A stretch of 64,000 nt of DNA from Benincasa hispida (GCF_009727055.1 NC_052349.1:91995244-92059243), one strand, 5' to 3'. Shown: positions 22,330 through 34,063, numbered from the stretch's first letter. The notes: generated from the sequence alone by a model not told the origin. A program made the numbers and translations.

Positions 22330-23700
22330 TTAGATGTGATCCACTTCTGAATTCTCTAATCGCGATAAATGGTCAGTGGCCTGGTTCTCTGTTCCCTTTC
22401 GGTCGATTATTTCAATATCAAATTCTTGAAGTAAGAGAACCCATCGGATTAGTTTAGGCTTCACATCTTCTTTTGTCATCAGATATCTTATCGCAGAGTG
22501 GTCTGTGTGGATAATCACTTTTGACCCCAACAAATAAGGTCTGAATTTTCCAATAGCAAAAATTACTACTCAAAGTTCCTTCTCGATAGTGGTATAATTT
22601 GTCTGCATGGAATTTAGCGTTCTGCTAGCATATGCGATGGGGTGTAACATTTTCTTTACCTTTTGTGCCAAGACTTCCCCCATCGCATATCTGCTGGCAT
22701 CGCACATCAGTTCGAATGGCTTCGTCCAATCTGGTGCGATCAGAATTGGTGCTGAAGTCAAAGCGTCTTTTAGTGTTTTGAATGCCGTGAGGCAGTGTGA
22801 ATCGAAATCAAAGGGTCTATCAGCTTCCAACAACGCATTCAATGGTCGAGCGATTTTGGAAAAGTCCTTCACAAACCTTCTGTAAAACCCCGCGAGTCCT
22901 AGGAAACTCTTCATAGCTTTCACATTCGCTGGAGGTGGAAGTTTTTCTATAGCTTTAATCTTTACTTTGTCCACCTTTAACCCAATTCTTAAGACCTTGT
23001 GCCCAAGCACAATTTCTTCCTTGACCATAAAATGACACTTTTTCCAATTCAACACCAGATTAGTTTCCTCACATCTTCTCAGTATTCTCTCCAGGTTTTG
23101 CAGACAGATTTCACATGTTTGTCCATAGATTGAGAAGTCATCCATAAAGATTTCAACCGAGTCTTCAAGTTACTCGGAGAAGATCGCCATCATACACCTT
23201 GGAAACGTACTGGGTGCATTGCATAATCCAAAAGGCATGCGACGAAAGGCTAATGTTCCAGATGGACATGTGAACGTGGTCTTTTCTTGATCCTCTAGTG
23301 CGATCATAATTTAGTTATAGCCTGCGTATCCATCAAGGAAGCAAAAATAATCATTCCCCGCTAATTTGTCGCGCATTTGATCAATGAAAGGTAAGGGGAA
23401 TTGATCTTTCTTTGTCGCCGCATTGAGTTTCCTGTAGTCCATGCAAATCCACCACCCGTGACAGTCCTCATGGGGATTAATTCATTGTTTGCGTTAGGAA
23501 CCACTGTCATCCCACCCTTTTTGGCAACACATTGCACGGGGCTGACCCACGTACTATCTGCGATAGGGTAGATAATGCCGACATCTAACAATTTGATGAT
23601 TTATTTTTTGACAACCTCTTTCATCGTAGGGTTTAGTCTGTGTTGAGGCTCTATTGAGCCCTTCTGATTTTCTTCAAGCTAGATTCGATGAATGCAATAC
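22330..23700 (-). pseudogene. Athila-2 reverse transcriptase and RNase H
   Basis: Minus-strand order: LLDVGIIYPIADSTWVSPVQCVAKKGGMT (about 23595-23510), the RT fingers, then a one-base frameshift near 23455, after which DYRKLNAATKK is readable only in the neighbouring frame. The palm FMDDFSIYG (about 23150-23125) has both catalytic aspartates. The thumb reads VLGHKVL and KAMKSFLGLAGFYRRFVKDFSKI. RNase H has [35 protein letters not shown] and [10 protein letters not shown], so its catalytic residues appear intact. A break near 22550 separates the RNase H halves. Confidence 0.88.
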
Positions 23701-24540
23701 ATTGGGCTGATACCTTTGATGTTTGCAAGCATCCATCCGATTGCTCTAATATATTTTTTTAAAACATTGATCAGTGCAGTTTCTTTTTCTTCCGGTAACG
23801 CAGAAGATATGATGACTGGTAAGGTTCCATTCTGGCCGAGAAATACGTACTTCAAGTGAGTTGGTAGAGTTTTTAGTTCTAGTGTAGGTGGTTGTTCTAA
23901 AGAGGGCTTCTGTGCTTTTCTTTCTTCATCCAAATTTAGCATTTCATCATTCTACAACATCTCTGTTATCGCATGACAAATCTTAATGGATGCTATCATA
24001 TCCTCTCTTTCTTCATTCTCTTATTCGGACTCCCAATTTTCAACGCAAGTTTGTTCATCATCGGAATCTGATAAACCTTCCTCATCTGGGAACTTCATTT
24101 CCTTGATAATATTGAACCTGAGCTTCTTTCTGTTGATGCTCATTATGATTTCTCCCTTGTGCACATTTATTTGAGCATGACCAGTAGACAAGAATGGTAG
24201 TCCCAATATGATTGGAACATCTTTATTCGCCTCATAATCTAAGATAATGAAGTCTGTATGTAGAATGAATCTGTCTATTATTACTAAGACATCCTTTAAT
24301 TTCCCTTCAAAATGCACCAAGGATCTATCGGTGAGTTGAAGAGTCACGTTATGGGCGTTAGCTGTCCCACATTCAATCTTTTGAAAATTGAAAGGGGCAT
24401 TAAGTTTATGCTTACCCCAAGATCGCTTAATGCTTGACCAATATAAATTCCTCCTATTGAGCAGGGTATTGTAAAACTACCTAGATCGCACATCTTTGGT
24501 GGAATTATAGTGTTGTATTCTCGTGTCAATGCCACCGTGG
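23680..24540 (-). pseudogene. Athila-2 protease and linker
   Basis: Minus-strand frames 24535-24344 and 24347-24021 overlap by a few bases and encode the retropepsin region: IPPKMCDLGSFTIPCSIGG, then ALSDLGVSINLMPLSIFKRL. The active-site triad D-L-G is present but the usual following alanine is valine, and the preceding cysteine is serine. The second block has DVPIILGLPFLSTGHAQINV. The linker (23942-23679) carries KPSLEQPPTLELKTLPTHLKY, a conserved Athila protease-RT spacer, and ends SPMYCIHRI. Confidence 0.85.
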
Positions 24541-26135
24541 CAAATCTTCCCGTGCTTCTCTTCTTCTAGACAATGTCCTTCAAAAATTTCACATACACCA
24601 ACATCTGCTCTATCGCTTCTATGAATGAAATATTGATGTGTAATTGTTTCAAAATTTCCAAGAAGCGCTGATACTAGCCTTCATCATTATGTTTCTTTGT
24701 CAGTGTTTGAGGAAATGGAGTAGCTATACTTTAATGTTTCATGGTCTGAAGGCTTAGAGGTGGTCGCATCTTCTGGCTCCCTAGTCTTGACTCCTTTGAT
24801 TTAGTCTGCGATAGGGGCTTTTTTGATTCAATCACAGGTTGCTCCTTTGACTCTGTCTTGCATGGCTCCTTTATGACTTCTATCGCCGCCTTTCCACTCC
24901 TTAGGGTGACTTCTTGGAAATGTTCTTTCCTGGTATTTCTTGGATTGTGTGGAAGCTCGGTTAAGCTAGGCAATGTCCCTTGGGGTTTGTTCTTTAGCTC
25001 TCCCGCAATTTGTCCCATTTGAATTTCCAAATTGTGGATTGATGTAGCTTGGTTTTGAAGGACTGTTTCATTCTTTTCGATGTATTGCTTCAACAGGTTT
25101 TCCAGGGATGATGAGGATGGTGGTTGAGAACTGATAGCTTGCTGTTGTCCATTAGATCTATGGAAAAACCCTGACGGTCCCTCTCTCTGAGCCACAAGCT
25201 AATTGCCTTGTTGTTAGTTGTTCTTCCAAGAAAAATTAGGGTGATTTTGCCACCCCGGGTTGTAAGTGTTTGAAAAAGGATTGTTTTTGACAAAGGAAAC
25301 TGATTGAGGATTTCGTGGGCATTCCTCAAAAGAATGCAATTCTTCACATAAGACACAATTAGTGCTTATTTGCTCTATCACATTGACTTGCCCATTTCGA
25401 GCTCTTGAATTGTTTATTGCGATGCCTTGAAATAAGTTTATCATCGCATCATCTGATTTTGTAACGATGCGATGGCATCATTACTTGAATCACCTTCTCT
25501 GAGATTCGTTCTTTGATCGCTTTCTTGCCAATCTTTATGGTTTTTTAAGATGCGATCCAAAATATTCTTTGCTTCATCATATGTTTTGTCCAGAAGACCT
25601 CTTGCTGCTGCCACATTGGCAGCTGTCTGCGATGTAGAGTTGAGTCCATGATAGAAAATCTCCATTTGGAGGCAATCTGGTAATCCATTGTGTGGGCAGT
25701 CGCATACTAGTCTCTTGAATCTCGCCCATGCATCATTGAACGATTCATATTCTTCTTGTTCAAAATTGGTGATCAATTTCCTCCTTCTGGCATTTTATGT
25801 AGGAGGGAAATACTTCTTCATAAATCTCTCCACAACTTGGTTCCATGATGTTATCTCTCCTGTTTCGAGAGAGTATGTCCATTTTCTCACTTTATCGCAT
25901 AGTGAAAATGGAAATAACGTGAGTCGAACCTCTTCTTGGGAAATTTTAGGGAACACAAAAGTGTTGCAAATTTCAATGAAGCTTCGTAGATGGCCGTGCG
26001 GATCTTCATCTCGAACCTTGATCCATCTAATGCTGGTCTCATGATTCCTGGGGAGAAATCATACAAATTTGGTGGCACATAGTTCCGGATGGGTCTATTG
26101 CGATCATTTGCCAGTAGGATGGGATTTTCCATCAT
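24541..26135 (-). pseudogene. Athila-2 gag
   Basis: Read from 26135 on the minus strand: RPIRNYVPPNLYDFSPGI, then the capsid block from 25776 (NFEQEEYESFNDAWARFKRL, CPHNGLPDCLQMEIFYHGLN, AANVAAARGLLDKT), a typical Retrotrans_gag domain. A zinc-knuckle-like CVLCEELHSFEEC (CX2CX3HX4C, the Athila variant) is at about 25375-25335. The proline- and serine-rich tail holds LENLLKQYIEKNETVLQ, a possible short coiled coil, and KEHFQEVTLRSGK. The frame changes at about 25880, 25440 and 25200. It builds the particle that packages element RNA. Confidence 0.85.
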
Positions 26136-26383
26136 TTTGTTTTCATTTGCTACTCGTTCTTCAGTTTGTTAATCCATTCTACGAACTCTTCTTTGCCGTT
26201 TACTTCTATTTTTTTGCCTTTTACGAAAAATTCTTTCAATCTTTAGGTCGTACTTGAGCTCAAGAGTATTTCCTTCGCTCATACAATGCTTGCTACTTCC
26301 TTCACAGGTGGAATGGAAATACTCTAAAGGTTGAAAGCTGCAAAGATCAAAGAGAATTGATGTTAGCGTAATCTATACCGTAA

Positions 26384-26401
26384 TCCACGGTAACGGCGCC
26401 A
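26384..26401 (-). promoter_or_regulatory. Athila-2 primer binding site (tRNA-Asp type)
   Basis: On the minus strand TGGCGCCGTTACCGTGGA, six bases after the 5' LTR end. It matches the 3' end of plant tRNA-Asp (PBS TGGCGCCGTTGCCGGGG) with few changes, the usual Athila primer. Confidence 0.88.
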
Positions 26402-26407
26402 AAAACT

Positions 26408-27808
26408 TGATGTGTTGATTTATCATGCAATGAAAAGATGTGTGGATATGATGATCATGCAAGTTTTCCTAACAAAGCCCAAGTATAAGACTTCTTAGGG
26501 TCCTAGTAAGTCCAGGGTCGAACGCAGGGATTACTAAATAGATATGCGATGGACTCTCTAATCCTATTGCGATGGTAAGTAAGAAGTAGATGGTGATTTA
26601 ACTTTGATTTTATAATACGATGAAATTAAATGCACAGTGATGAAAGGGTGGTGTTGTAACAAATATGCGATGAAAGGGTTGAGAAGAGGTTTTGCTAGCA
26701 TTGTTTAAGATATTGTACAAGTCATGCGATCATGCTATACACAAATATTAAGCACTACATGTCTTAATTCATAAGACCACACTTCCTATTTCTAGGATGC
26801 ATGCGATATGTATGGAATGTAGCAGATAGAACTTATTTCTAAGTCTCTACTCTTGCTTATGCGATCTAATTCGACTCTCTCAAGCCTAGATTCTGTCTTT
26901 AGACTACTCTCTCAAGTACTCCAAATGATGAATGAAGCATACATAAGACAAGGTGATCGCATAAAGTGCATAGCTTAAGTCGTGCTAGCTAAGTACTTCT
27001 CAACACATTTACAAATTTAGTTACTCATGCATGGTGTGAAGAGACTGAACATAAATTGAAATGAAGTTTTCATTTTTGTAAATAAAGTGTTTGAGTACAA
27101 AACAATAAATGGTGTAAGAAGGATCAAGCCAGGTAAGCAATGTCTTGCTTCCTCTGGCTTTTTTACGCTACTCTTATCACTTCAATTCTTTCCCACGTCG
27201 TTAACTCTTGTTCTCGCAAGGGTTTGGTGTCTCTCCTCCGTGATGTTTTTGGCAGCCTCTCGACCTCTCCAAAAATTAATTTCTTTTCAAGAATTCCCTT
27301 CCCTTGGCTTCGCCTCGCTTTCTCGTTTGGAAGTCCTGCTAGTTTGGTAGCATTGGGTATTTATAGACTTCCAGAAAAAACAGTTCTCGTCACTAATGAT
27401 TGGGTGGATGGGCAACATTAATTTCCATACCCTGTTGTGCTGTTTGATAGTCACCGAAAGTTCAATGTATTTGTAATAGTATGGTCTTCAATGACTGTCA
27501 ATTGAATTTCTGATCTGACCGGTATCGGCTTTACATCCCATCATGTTTTATTATATTAGGCCACTGCCTTTATGTAAGTTCATAACGCGATCAACTTTGA
27601 GGTACCCTTGGATCGCAACTCAAAACGTGCTATCACATTGCTCCTGCACTGAATAACTCAATTTAACTACTTTTATGCGATGAGCGTTAGCGATCACAAT
27701 TTTCTTTTAGTTTGGTGTATTCAATCGTAATATTGCCTATTCACCATCGCTTTCTGCCATTGTTTTAATAATTTGAGCTTTAATAACTAGTATTTCTACC
27801 AATTATCA
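26408..27808 (-). repeat. Athila-2 5' LTR
   Basis: Plus-strand ends TGATGTGTTG and CCAATTATCA; the full length aligns with 18301-19700. TATA box on the minus strand at 27358-27365. Differences from the partner are mainly C/T and G/A. Confidence 0.92.
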
Positions 27809-28190
27809 AGGAATATAAAGCAAAGTTGTATTGCTGACTCCATCATGAAAGCAGAGTATGTAGCTGCATATGAAGCAGCGAAAGAAGCGGTATGACTTAG
27901 GAAATTCTTAACTAATTTGGAAGTAGTTTCAAATATGCATTTTCATATCACTCTCTATTGTGATAACAATAGAGCAGTTGCAAATTCGAAATAACTAAGA
28001 AGGCATAAGCACGGAAAGCACATCGAGCGAAAGTACCATCTCATCAAGGAGATTGTATCAAGAAGACGTGATGGTCACCTAAATTGCCTCAGAAGGCAAT
28101 CGTGCTGATCTGTTCATGAAGGCCCTCACGGCTAAAGTGTTCGAGGGTCACCTAGTCGGACTAGGACTGAGAGATTCATAAATCTAGGAT
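27809..28190 (+). pseudogene. Copia D RNase H, C-terminal half
   Basis: This continues the frame cut at 18300: CIADSIMKAEYVAA, EAAKEAV-stop-LRKFL, ITLYCDNNRAVANS, KHIERKYHLIKEIV. A one-base change near 28070 shifts the tail, which ends in a GLRDS-like region near 28180. These words match the copia B RNase H. It contributes the second half of the nuclease fold. Stops at about 27895 and 27992. Confidence 0.82.
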
Positions 28191-28278
28191 AAGTGGGTGA
28201 ATTCATGGGTATCTGATGCCCTAGTTTATTGTATTTATACTCAACATTGTATATATGTGAACCTATTGGAGTTTTAGT

Positions 28279-28291
28279 CCAAGTGGGAGTT
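28279..28291 (+). promoter_or_regulatory. Copia D polypurine tract
   Basis: CCAAGTGGGAGTT directly before the LTR start TGTTGGATT, the same layout as copia B. Confidence 0.75.
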
Positions 28292-28540
28292 TGTTGGATT
28301 ATATGTCCTAAAACTCGCATTTTGTAAACGTTAAACATATTCTATTTTGCAATAAAGATGTTATTGAGATATATTTAGCAAAGTTGTTATTGAATATGTA
28401 AATTGCACTTGTAAAAGTCTAAATCCAATAAACTAAAGAACTCCTGACTATAGCATGAATACTTGAGCTTTATGTAGAGACATAAAAGTGGATCAAATTT
28501 GAGTATATAGCCAAAATGGTCTATAAGTATAGGGATAGGG
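28292..28540 (+). repeat. Copia D 3' LTR, first part (family L2)
   Basis: It starts TGTTGGATTATATGTCCTAA and matches the start of the L2 solo LTRs at 15276-17196 and 31630-33464 read on the minus strand. It breaks at 28540 where the foldback/gypsy E sequence starts; a later part of the same LTR appears at 44337, with about 600 bp of LTR missing in between. Confidence 0.8.
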
Positions 28541-29274
28541 TGTAACACTCTGATTTATTTTGTAATTAAACTTTATTTTTTTGTACTATTTAGATAAATT
28601 GAGTTATGAGACTCAAGTATTTGGCTAAGTTAAATTCAATTTAAGTATTTTAATTTTGTTGGAATTTAATTTGGCTTGCAATCAGAGATTAGATTAGATT
28701 ATTTTTTGAAGATAATTCAATTTGATTTCTAGAGGGAAGATTTAAAATATGTTGGAAAATATGGGAGTTATTAAATTTGAATTTTATTTAGGAAGAGATT
28801 TTATTTGGTTTTGATTTTTTATTTGATGAAATTTAAGGAGATATTTTGGATTTAATAAAAGAAATTGGAAGTTGGAATTGAAAAGGGAAAAAGAAAGTCC
28901 CTTTTCAATTCCAACTTCCAATTTCTTTTGTTAAATCCAAAATTCTTTTATTAAATCTAAAATATCTCCTTAAATTTCATCCAAATAAAAAATCAAAACC
29001 AAATAAAACTAAATAAAATCTCTTCCCAAATAAAATACAAATTTAATAACTTCCATCTTTTCTAACATATTTTACATCTTCCCTCCAGAAATCAAATTGG
29101 ATTATTTTAATAAAATAATCTAATCTCCAATTGCATGCCAAATTAAATCCCAAAAAATTCTAAATAAATTAAATTGAATTTAACTTAGTCAAATACTTGA
29201 GTCTCAAAACTCAATTTATCCAAATAGTCTAAAATAAATTAATGTTTAATTATAAAATAAATCGGGGTGTTACA
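28541..29274. repeat. Large inverted repeat made of two gypsy-E LTR starts
   Basis: The left arm 28541-28889 and right arm 28898-29274 are near-complementary, starting TGTAACACTCTGATTTATTT and ending in the complement AAATCGGGGTGTTACA. The centre is a short A/G loop at 28890-28897. The right arm is the first 370 bp of the 3' LTR of gypsy E (compare 43975-44336); the left arm is an inverted extra copy of it. Confidence 0.85.
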
Positions 29275-29288
29275 CTCTACTCCTGTTA
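29275..29288 (-). promoter_or_regulatory. Gypsy E polypurine tract
   Basis: The minus strand reads AACAGGAGTAGAG right before the LTR start TGTAACACCCCG. It is short and imperfect. Confidence 0.55.
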
Positions 29289-29299
29289 AGAAACTTTCA

Positions 29300-30680
29300 T
29301 CCTCGAATGTTCTAATCCTGAAAAAACTCGGGATATTGCGACCTCATGTCATCCTCTTGCTCCCACGTTGCTTCCTTGAACTGATGATTCCGCCAAAGAA
29401 CCTTCACCAATGCTATCTCTTGCGCAAAACTTTCACTTTCTTGGCCAAGATTTGAATAGGCTTCTCTTCACAGCTCAGGTTCTCATTCAAATTCAAAGGC
29501 TTATAATCCACAATATGAGATGAGTCTGCTATGGACATTCTCAACATGGAAACATGAAAAAGATTGTGAACTGCAGAAAGAGACGGTGGCAAGGCCAGTT
29601 GATAAGCTACAAGACCGATCCATTCTAGGATCTCAAATGGCTCGATGAATCGAGGGCTCAATTTACCCTTTCTGCCAAATCTCAACACCCCTTTCATAGG
29701 TGCCACTTTCAGAAATACTTTATCACCTACCTCAAACTCTAGGTCTTTACGCCTAACATCAATGTACTATTTTTCCTACTTTGAGCTGTTAACATTCGGG
29801 CTCTAATCTTCTGTATCGCCTCATTGGTGGTTTGCACCAATTCCAGACCCAACAATCTCCATTGACCAACCTCGTTCCAAAACACTGGAGACCTGTAACT
29901 CTTCCCATACAAGGCCTCAAATGACGCCATGCCAATAGTAGCCTGGTAGCTGTTATTATAAATGAACTCCATCAAGTGCAAATGGGAAACCCAACTCCCT
30001 GTAAATTCCAGGAGCACACACACGTAACATATCCTCCAAGGTTTGGTTCAAATGCTCAGTCTGACCATTAGTCTATGGGTGAAAGCTGTACTGAAATCCA
30101 AGTGAGTACCCAATGCTATTTGGAGGCTCTTCCAAAATATGGATGTAAAACGAGGGTCCCTATCAGACACGATGGACACCAATACCCTATGCAATCTCAC
30201 CACCTCTTTCATATACAATTGTGCCCACTTATTGATTGAATATGTGGGTTTTCCTAGGATAAAATGTGCTTGCTTGTGAGTCTGTCCACTATAACCCAAA
30301 TCGCCATATAGCTTTTAGCCGTCCTTGGCAAGCCCACGATGAAATCCATGGACACATTCTCTCATTTCCACTCTGGTACACCCAGAGACTGCAATAAGCC
30401 CATTGGCTTCTATCTCAGGGCTTTAACCTACTGGCACATAAACACTTGCTGACAAACTTAGCAATTCCCCTTTTCATATTGTTCCACCAATAACATCATT
30501 TCAGGTCTTAATACATCTTGGTGCTGCTAGGATGCATAAAAAATAGAGAGCTATGGGCCTCTGGCAATATTTCATTCCTAATATTGTCGTCTGCAGGTAC
30601 ACATAATCTTGGAGCACTGAAAACTCACTGTCCCACCCTAGCTCCAACTGACGAAATCTCTCAGCAAGGTATGAATCATT
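29300..30680 (-). pseudogene. Gypsy E integrase with C-terminal chromodomain
   Basis: Minus-strand frames show the integrase core: INKWAQLYMKEVVRLH, VSIVSDRDPRFTS (second catalytic D, about 30180), and a TEHLNQTLEDML word (catalytic E, about 30060-30025) readable only after a frame change. Then come HLHLMEFIYNNSYQATIGM and FEALYGKSYRSP. The GPY/F-type block reads KLSPRFIEPFEILEWIG, LPPSLSAVHNLFHVSMLR (29640-29520). The chromodomain follows: PIQILAKKVKVLR, then after a one-base loss near 29425, EIALVKVLWRNHQFKEATWE and DDMRSQYPEF (about 29420-29315). Chromodomains guide integration by reading histone marks. The zinc module near 30400-30480 is poorly preserved. Confidence 0.86.
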
Positions 30681-31345
30681 CTATTGCACATCAATAATCC
30701 TTTGTCTCAACGTCGGCTGTACCGTCAACTGTGGCAACTTTGCGGTGACTTCCCCCACAGCTACTACAATTTTAGCCTGTTCAATATCATTACGCAGAGG
30801 TATCTGTCCAGTAATCAAAGCTACTGAATAAGCTATCTTCCTACTGAGAGCATTTGCTACTATGTTCGCCTTACTCGGATGATACAGTATCTTATAATCA
30901 TAGTCTTTCACCAACTTCAACCATCTGAATTGTCTCATGTTTAGCTTCTTCTGAGTGAAGAAGTACTTTAGGCTCTTATGGTCTCTAAAGATTTGTATTT
31001 TCTCCCCATACAAATAGTGTTTCCAAATCTTTAAGGCAAAAACAACAACTTCCAATTCCAAGTCATGAGTTCAATAGCTCCGTTCATGGTTCTTCAGCTG
31101 GCGAGAGGCCTAAGCAACCACCTTACTATGTTTCATAAGCACACACCCTAACCCCTTTTTCGAGCCATCACTATAAATTACAAAGCTACTGATCCATCTG
31201 GCATTATAAGAACTGGAGCAATAACAAGTTTCTACTTAAGGTTCAGAAAACTCTCCTCACACACTCTACTCCAAACAAAGGGGGCTCCCTTTTTAGTCAA
31301 CTGGGTCAAACGTGTAACTATTTGAGAGAAATCTTTAACAAACCG
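30681..31345 (-). pseudogene. Gypsy E RNase H
   Basis: The open frame 31061-30681 (minus) has [20 protein letters not shown], then [40 protein letters not shown] and NALSRK. The family TDHKS reads RDHKS but its D is kept; the last catalytic D (ADALSRK) reads ANALSRK. The N-terminal part from 31345 is frame-broken. Confidence 0.84.
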
Positions 31346-31629
31346 TCAGTAATAGCCTGCTAACCCCAGAAAACTACGCACCTCACTAACTATAGTAGGC
31401 CGAAACCAGTTAGTAACCACTTCAATCTTTGCTGGATCTACTGAAACTCCATCTCCGAACACCACATGGCCTAGAAAAGTAATTTGCTTCAACAAAAAGT
31501 CACATTTGGAAAACTTAGCGTACATCTTGTTTGACCTTAGGTTATCCAAGACTTTATGTAGGTGCTTCTCATGCTCTGCCTTCGTCTTAGAATAAACAAG
31601 GAATTCATCAATAAAGACTATGACAAAAG
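31346..31629 (-). pseudogene. Gypsy E reverse transcriptase, C-terminal part
   Basis: The frame reads [52 protein letters not shown] and [12 protein letters not shown]. The catalytic pair, normally FIDD, reads FIDE (E codon at 31604-31606), which should abolish polymerase activity. It is separated from the N-terminal part by the LTR at 31630-33464; the two halves rejoin at the residues DTFVIVF. Confidence 0.87.
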
Positions 31630-33464
31630 TGTAGGAATGCATCAACAATAGCGGAAGCACAAGGATCATCTAAGTACTCAAATTCACTAATTTTGGCAAA
31701 ATATGAAGCATGATTTTGCAGAAAAAATGAGTTTCAAGACATACCTCTTGTAGAACTTCTTTAAAGCTTCTTCACCAGCTACTATCTTCTCCAAATCTTA
31801 TTGTAGACCACCTCAAGACCTTCCCCACTATTCTCTTGGTGCTCTAGATTGAGTTGTGGGACTCAAAACAAGCTTAAATCAAGGGATGAAGGAGAAAAGC
31901 TCACTGCAGCAACCTTGTTGAAGAACCTTTCTTCAAATCGATTTTTCTCTAAAATTCTCTATGGATTACATGCCCGACTTTCACTCCAAACTCTTCATTA
32001 TATTGTAGGTCAACATGCAAAGAGAAGAGTTGCATGAGTTGCAGCTCATACTTGGAAAAGACAAGGCAAAGATATTGCCATTTGAGTGAGCTACTTGGTG
32101 ATGGATAATGGAAAAACCTCTTTTTCCATTTAAGTGTTTTGTTTTCCAATTTTCGAATTTTATCTAAAAATCAAAATTTGATTTTATAAAATTTCTTTTG
32201 ATTTTAAATATGAAAATTTAATTAATTTCATAAATTAATTATTAAATAAAACTTAATTAATTTAATATCAAATATTAAATTAATTTTAACACATATCCAT
32301 CTTTATATATTTAAATATATAAATTCTGTTATTCCATTTAATTCTAAAATTAAACATATAATCATATCTCATATAATTACTAAATCCCTTAATTCTAATT
32401 TGAACGTCTCAAATTAACTTATCACGTTATTCTAGAGCTACTCCGTTACGAGCTAGTAGAGGGACCTCGCGGATCTACAGATCATGGGCTCCAACAATCC
32501 GACATTAATTGGCTAAACTCATTAGACCAAATTAATCTCCATTCGTTAACTAATGGGTCACTCCACCAAAGTCTTCACTGTAGATATTATGTCCACATGA
32601 TTTAACCATAATCAACAAGTTGACCCTTCACAGGTTGTTCATAATAATGGCTGGATCAAATATCTGTTTTACCCCCGAGATTACGTCTTATTCCTCAAGT
32701 CCCTACTGATCCTCTAATGAACAACTGGTTTGTGATCCAATCACTAAACCAAACTATCTCAACCTAGTGAGAGGGTGGGGCCCCTTGTTCAAGACTTGGA
32801 TTCAATACTTAAGTGAACAACCTTTTTCCTATCCCTTAATCGGGTAGGTGTGAACTCCGTCTTGCACCCTATGTCCCCTGTTATCTATCCGATCTTACCC
32901 CTGAAATAGGAGTTTTATTGATCCGGTGCTATTGAGCTAACCCTCAACTATGTAAATCTAAGGGCAATCCCGAATAAACAGGAGTTCATAGTTAGCTCAG
33001 GATTAAGATCTAGTTACCTAGGTCATCTAGGTGAAATAGTCAGTCTTAAACAGTAAACAACATTATAAAATAAGAGTGACTTATTTCTTGGTCCTGATCT
33101 TATGCAAACTCATTGCATAGGACGCCCCCACTCCTCATGGCATAACATGTACGAATTAGGATCACATCATATGTAGCACTTTACAACTCTTTGTAATAAC
33201 TACAGAGTAGGCCACATCCAATGGTGTTACTAGAATAAGGTATCCAACCTCATTCATATACCATAGACCATTTTGACAATTTACTCGAACCCAATCCACT
33301 CTTATGTCTCCACATAAAGTTCAAGTACTCATACAATAGTCATGGGTCTTAGTTTATTGGATTTAGGCTTTCATACAATTTATGAGATCAATAAAAAGTA
33401 CATTGATAATAGAAAATGTTTATGATTTTACAAACTGCGAGTTTTTAGGGTATAAAACCCAACA
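31630..33464 (-). repeat. Solo LTR (family L2) inside gypsy E RT
   Basis: Plus-strand ends TGTAGGAATG and AAACCCAACA; the 5-bp flanks AAAAG (31625-31629) and AAAAG (33465-33469) are an exact target duplication. Minus orientation; the family start TGTTGGGTTTTATACCCTAA is at the right. The RT reading frame is continuous across it once it is removed. Confidence 0.92.
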
Positions 33465-33469
33465 AAAAG

Positions 33470-34063
33470 TGTCTAGGAACTCCTTAAACACCATGTTCAT
33501 CAGATCCATGAATATAGTAGGAGCATTTTTCATCCCAAATGACATCACGGTAAACTCGTAGTGCCCATACCTAGAATGAAAAGCAGTCTTGGGAATATCA
33601 CTATCTTTAATGCTCAACTGATGATAGCCCGAACGTAAATCAATCTTGGAAAACACCGTGGCACCTTGCAAATGATCAAATGAATCGTCGATTCTCGGGA
33701 AGAGATATTTGTTCTTGATGGTCACTTTATTTAATTCTCGGTAATCTATACATAACTGTAAGGAGCCATCTTTCTTCTTTATAAACAAAACTGGTGCATC
33801 CCATGGGGACACATTAGGTCGTATGAACCATTTATCAAGTAATTTTGCAACTGGACCTTAAGTTCTTTCAATTCGGCCGAAGCCATTCTATACGGAGCTT
33901 TAGATATAGGAATGGTGCTTGTCTCCAACTTGATCACAAAATCAATCTCATTGGGTGGAGGAAAACCTGACACTTCCTCTGGAAACACATCATGGTATTC
34001 TCTCACAACGGGTTTTGAAGTTAAGGCAACCTCAGTTTCTTTAGTGTAAAATATGCTAGACAA
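33470..34063 (-). pseudogene. Gypsy E reverse transcriptase, N-terminal part
   Basis: Minus-strand frames: [38 protein letters not shown], then [59 protein letters not shown] (first catalytic D region), [16 protein letters not shown], and [20 protein letters not shown]. It ends at FKEFLDTF where the solo LTR begins. A frame shift lies at about 33790-33830. Confidence 0.87.

Larger units (their letters stand above)
18301..27808 (-). mobile_element. Athila-2: structurally complete Athila element, 9.5 kb
   Basis: Read on the minus strand: 5' LTR (27808-26408), tRNA-Asp type PBS, gag, protease, RT, RNase H, integrase, non-coding tail with paired hairpins, polypurine tract, 3' LTR (19700-18301). 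LTRs are 1400 and 1401 bp and differ at roughly 7 percent of the first 240 aligned bases by eye, mostly transitions. It lies inside the RNase H of copia D. The flanking 5-mers AGAAG and AGGAA do not form a clean target duplication, probably through later mutation. Coding parts carry frame breaks, so it is not autonomous. Confidence 0.92.
14541..28540 (+). mobile_element. Copia element D, interrupted (continues at 44337-44944)
   Basis: The pieces 14541-15275, 17197-18300 and 27809-28540 join in order into one copia pol plus the start of its 3' LTR once the insertions are removed. The insertions are a solo LTR (15276-17196) and the Athila-2 element (18301-27808); the gypsy element E then splits its 3' LTR. 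The 5' LTR, gag and protease are missing: D begins inside integrase at an abrupt junction with chromovirus fragment C. Confidence 0.82.

Noticed and set aside
28541..29274. A MITE or foldback DNA transposon
   Set aside because: The arms are the first 370 bp of the adjacent gypsy LTR, and no flanking duplication is visible.
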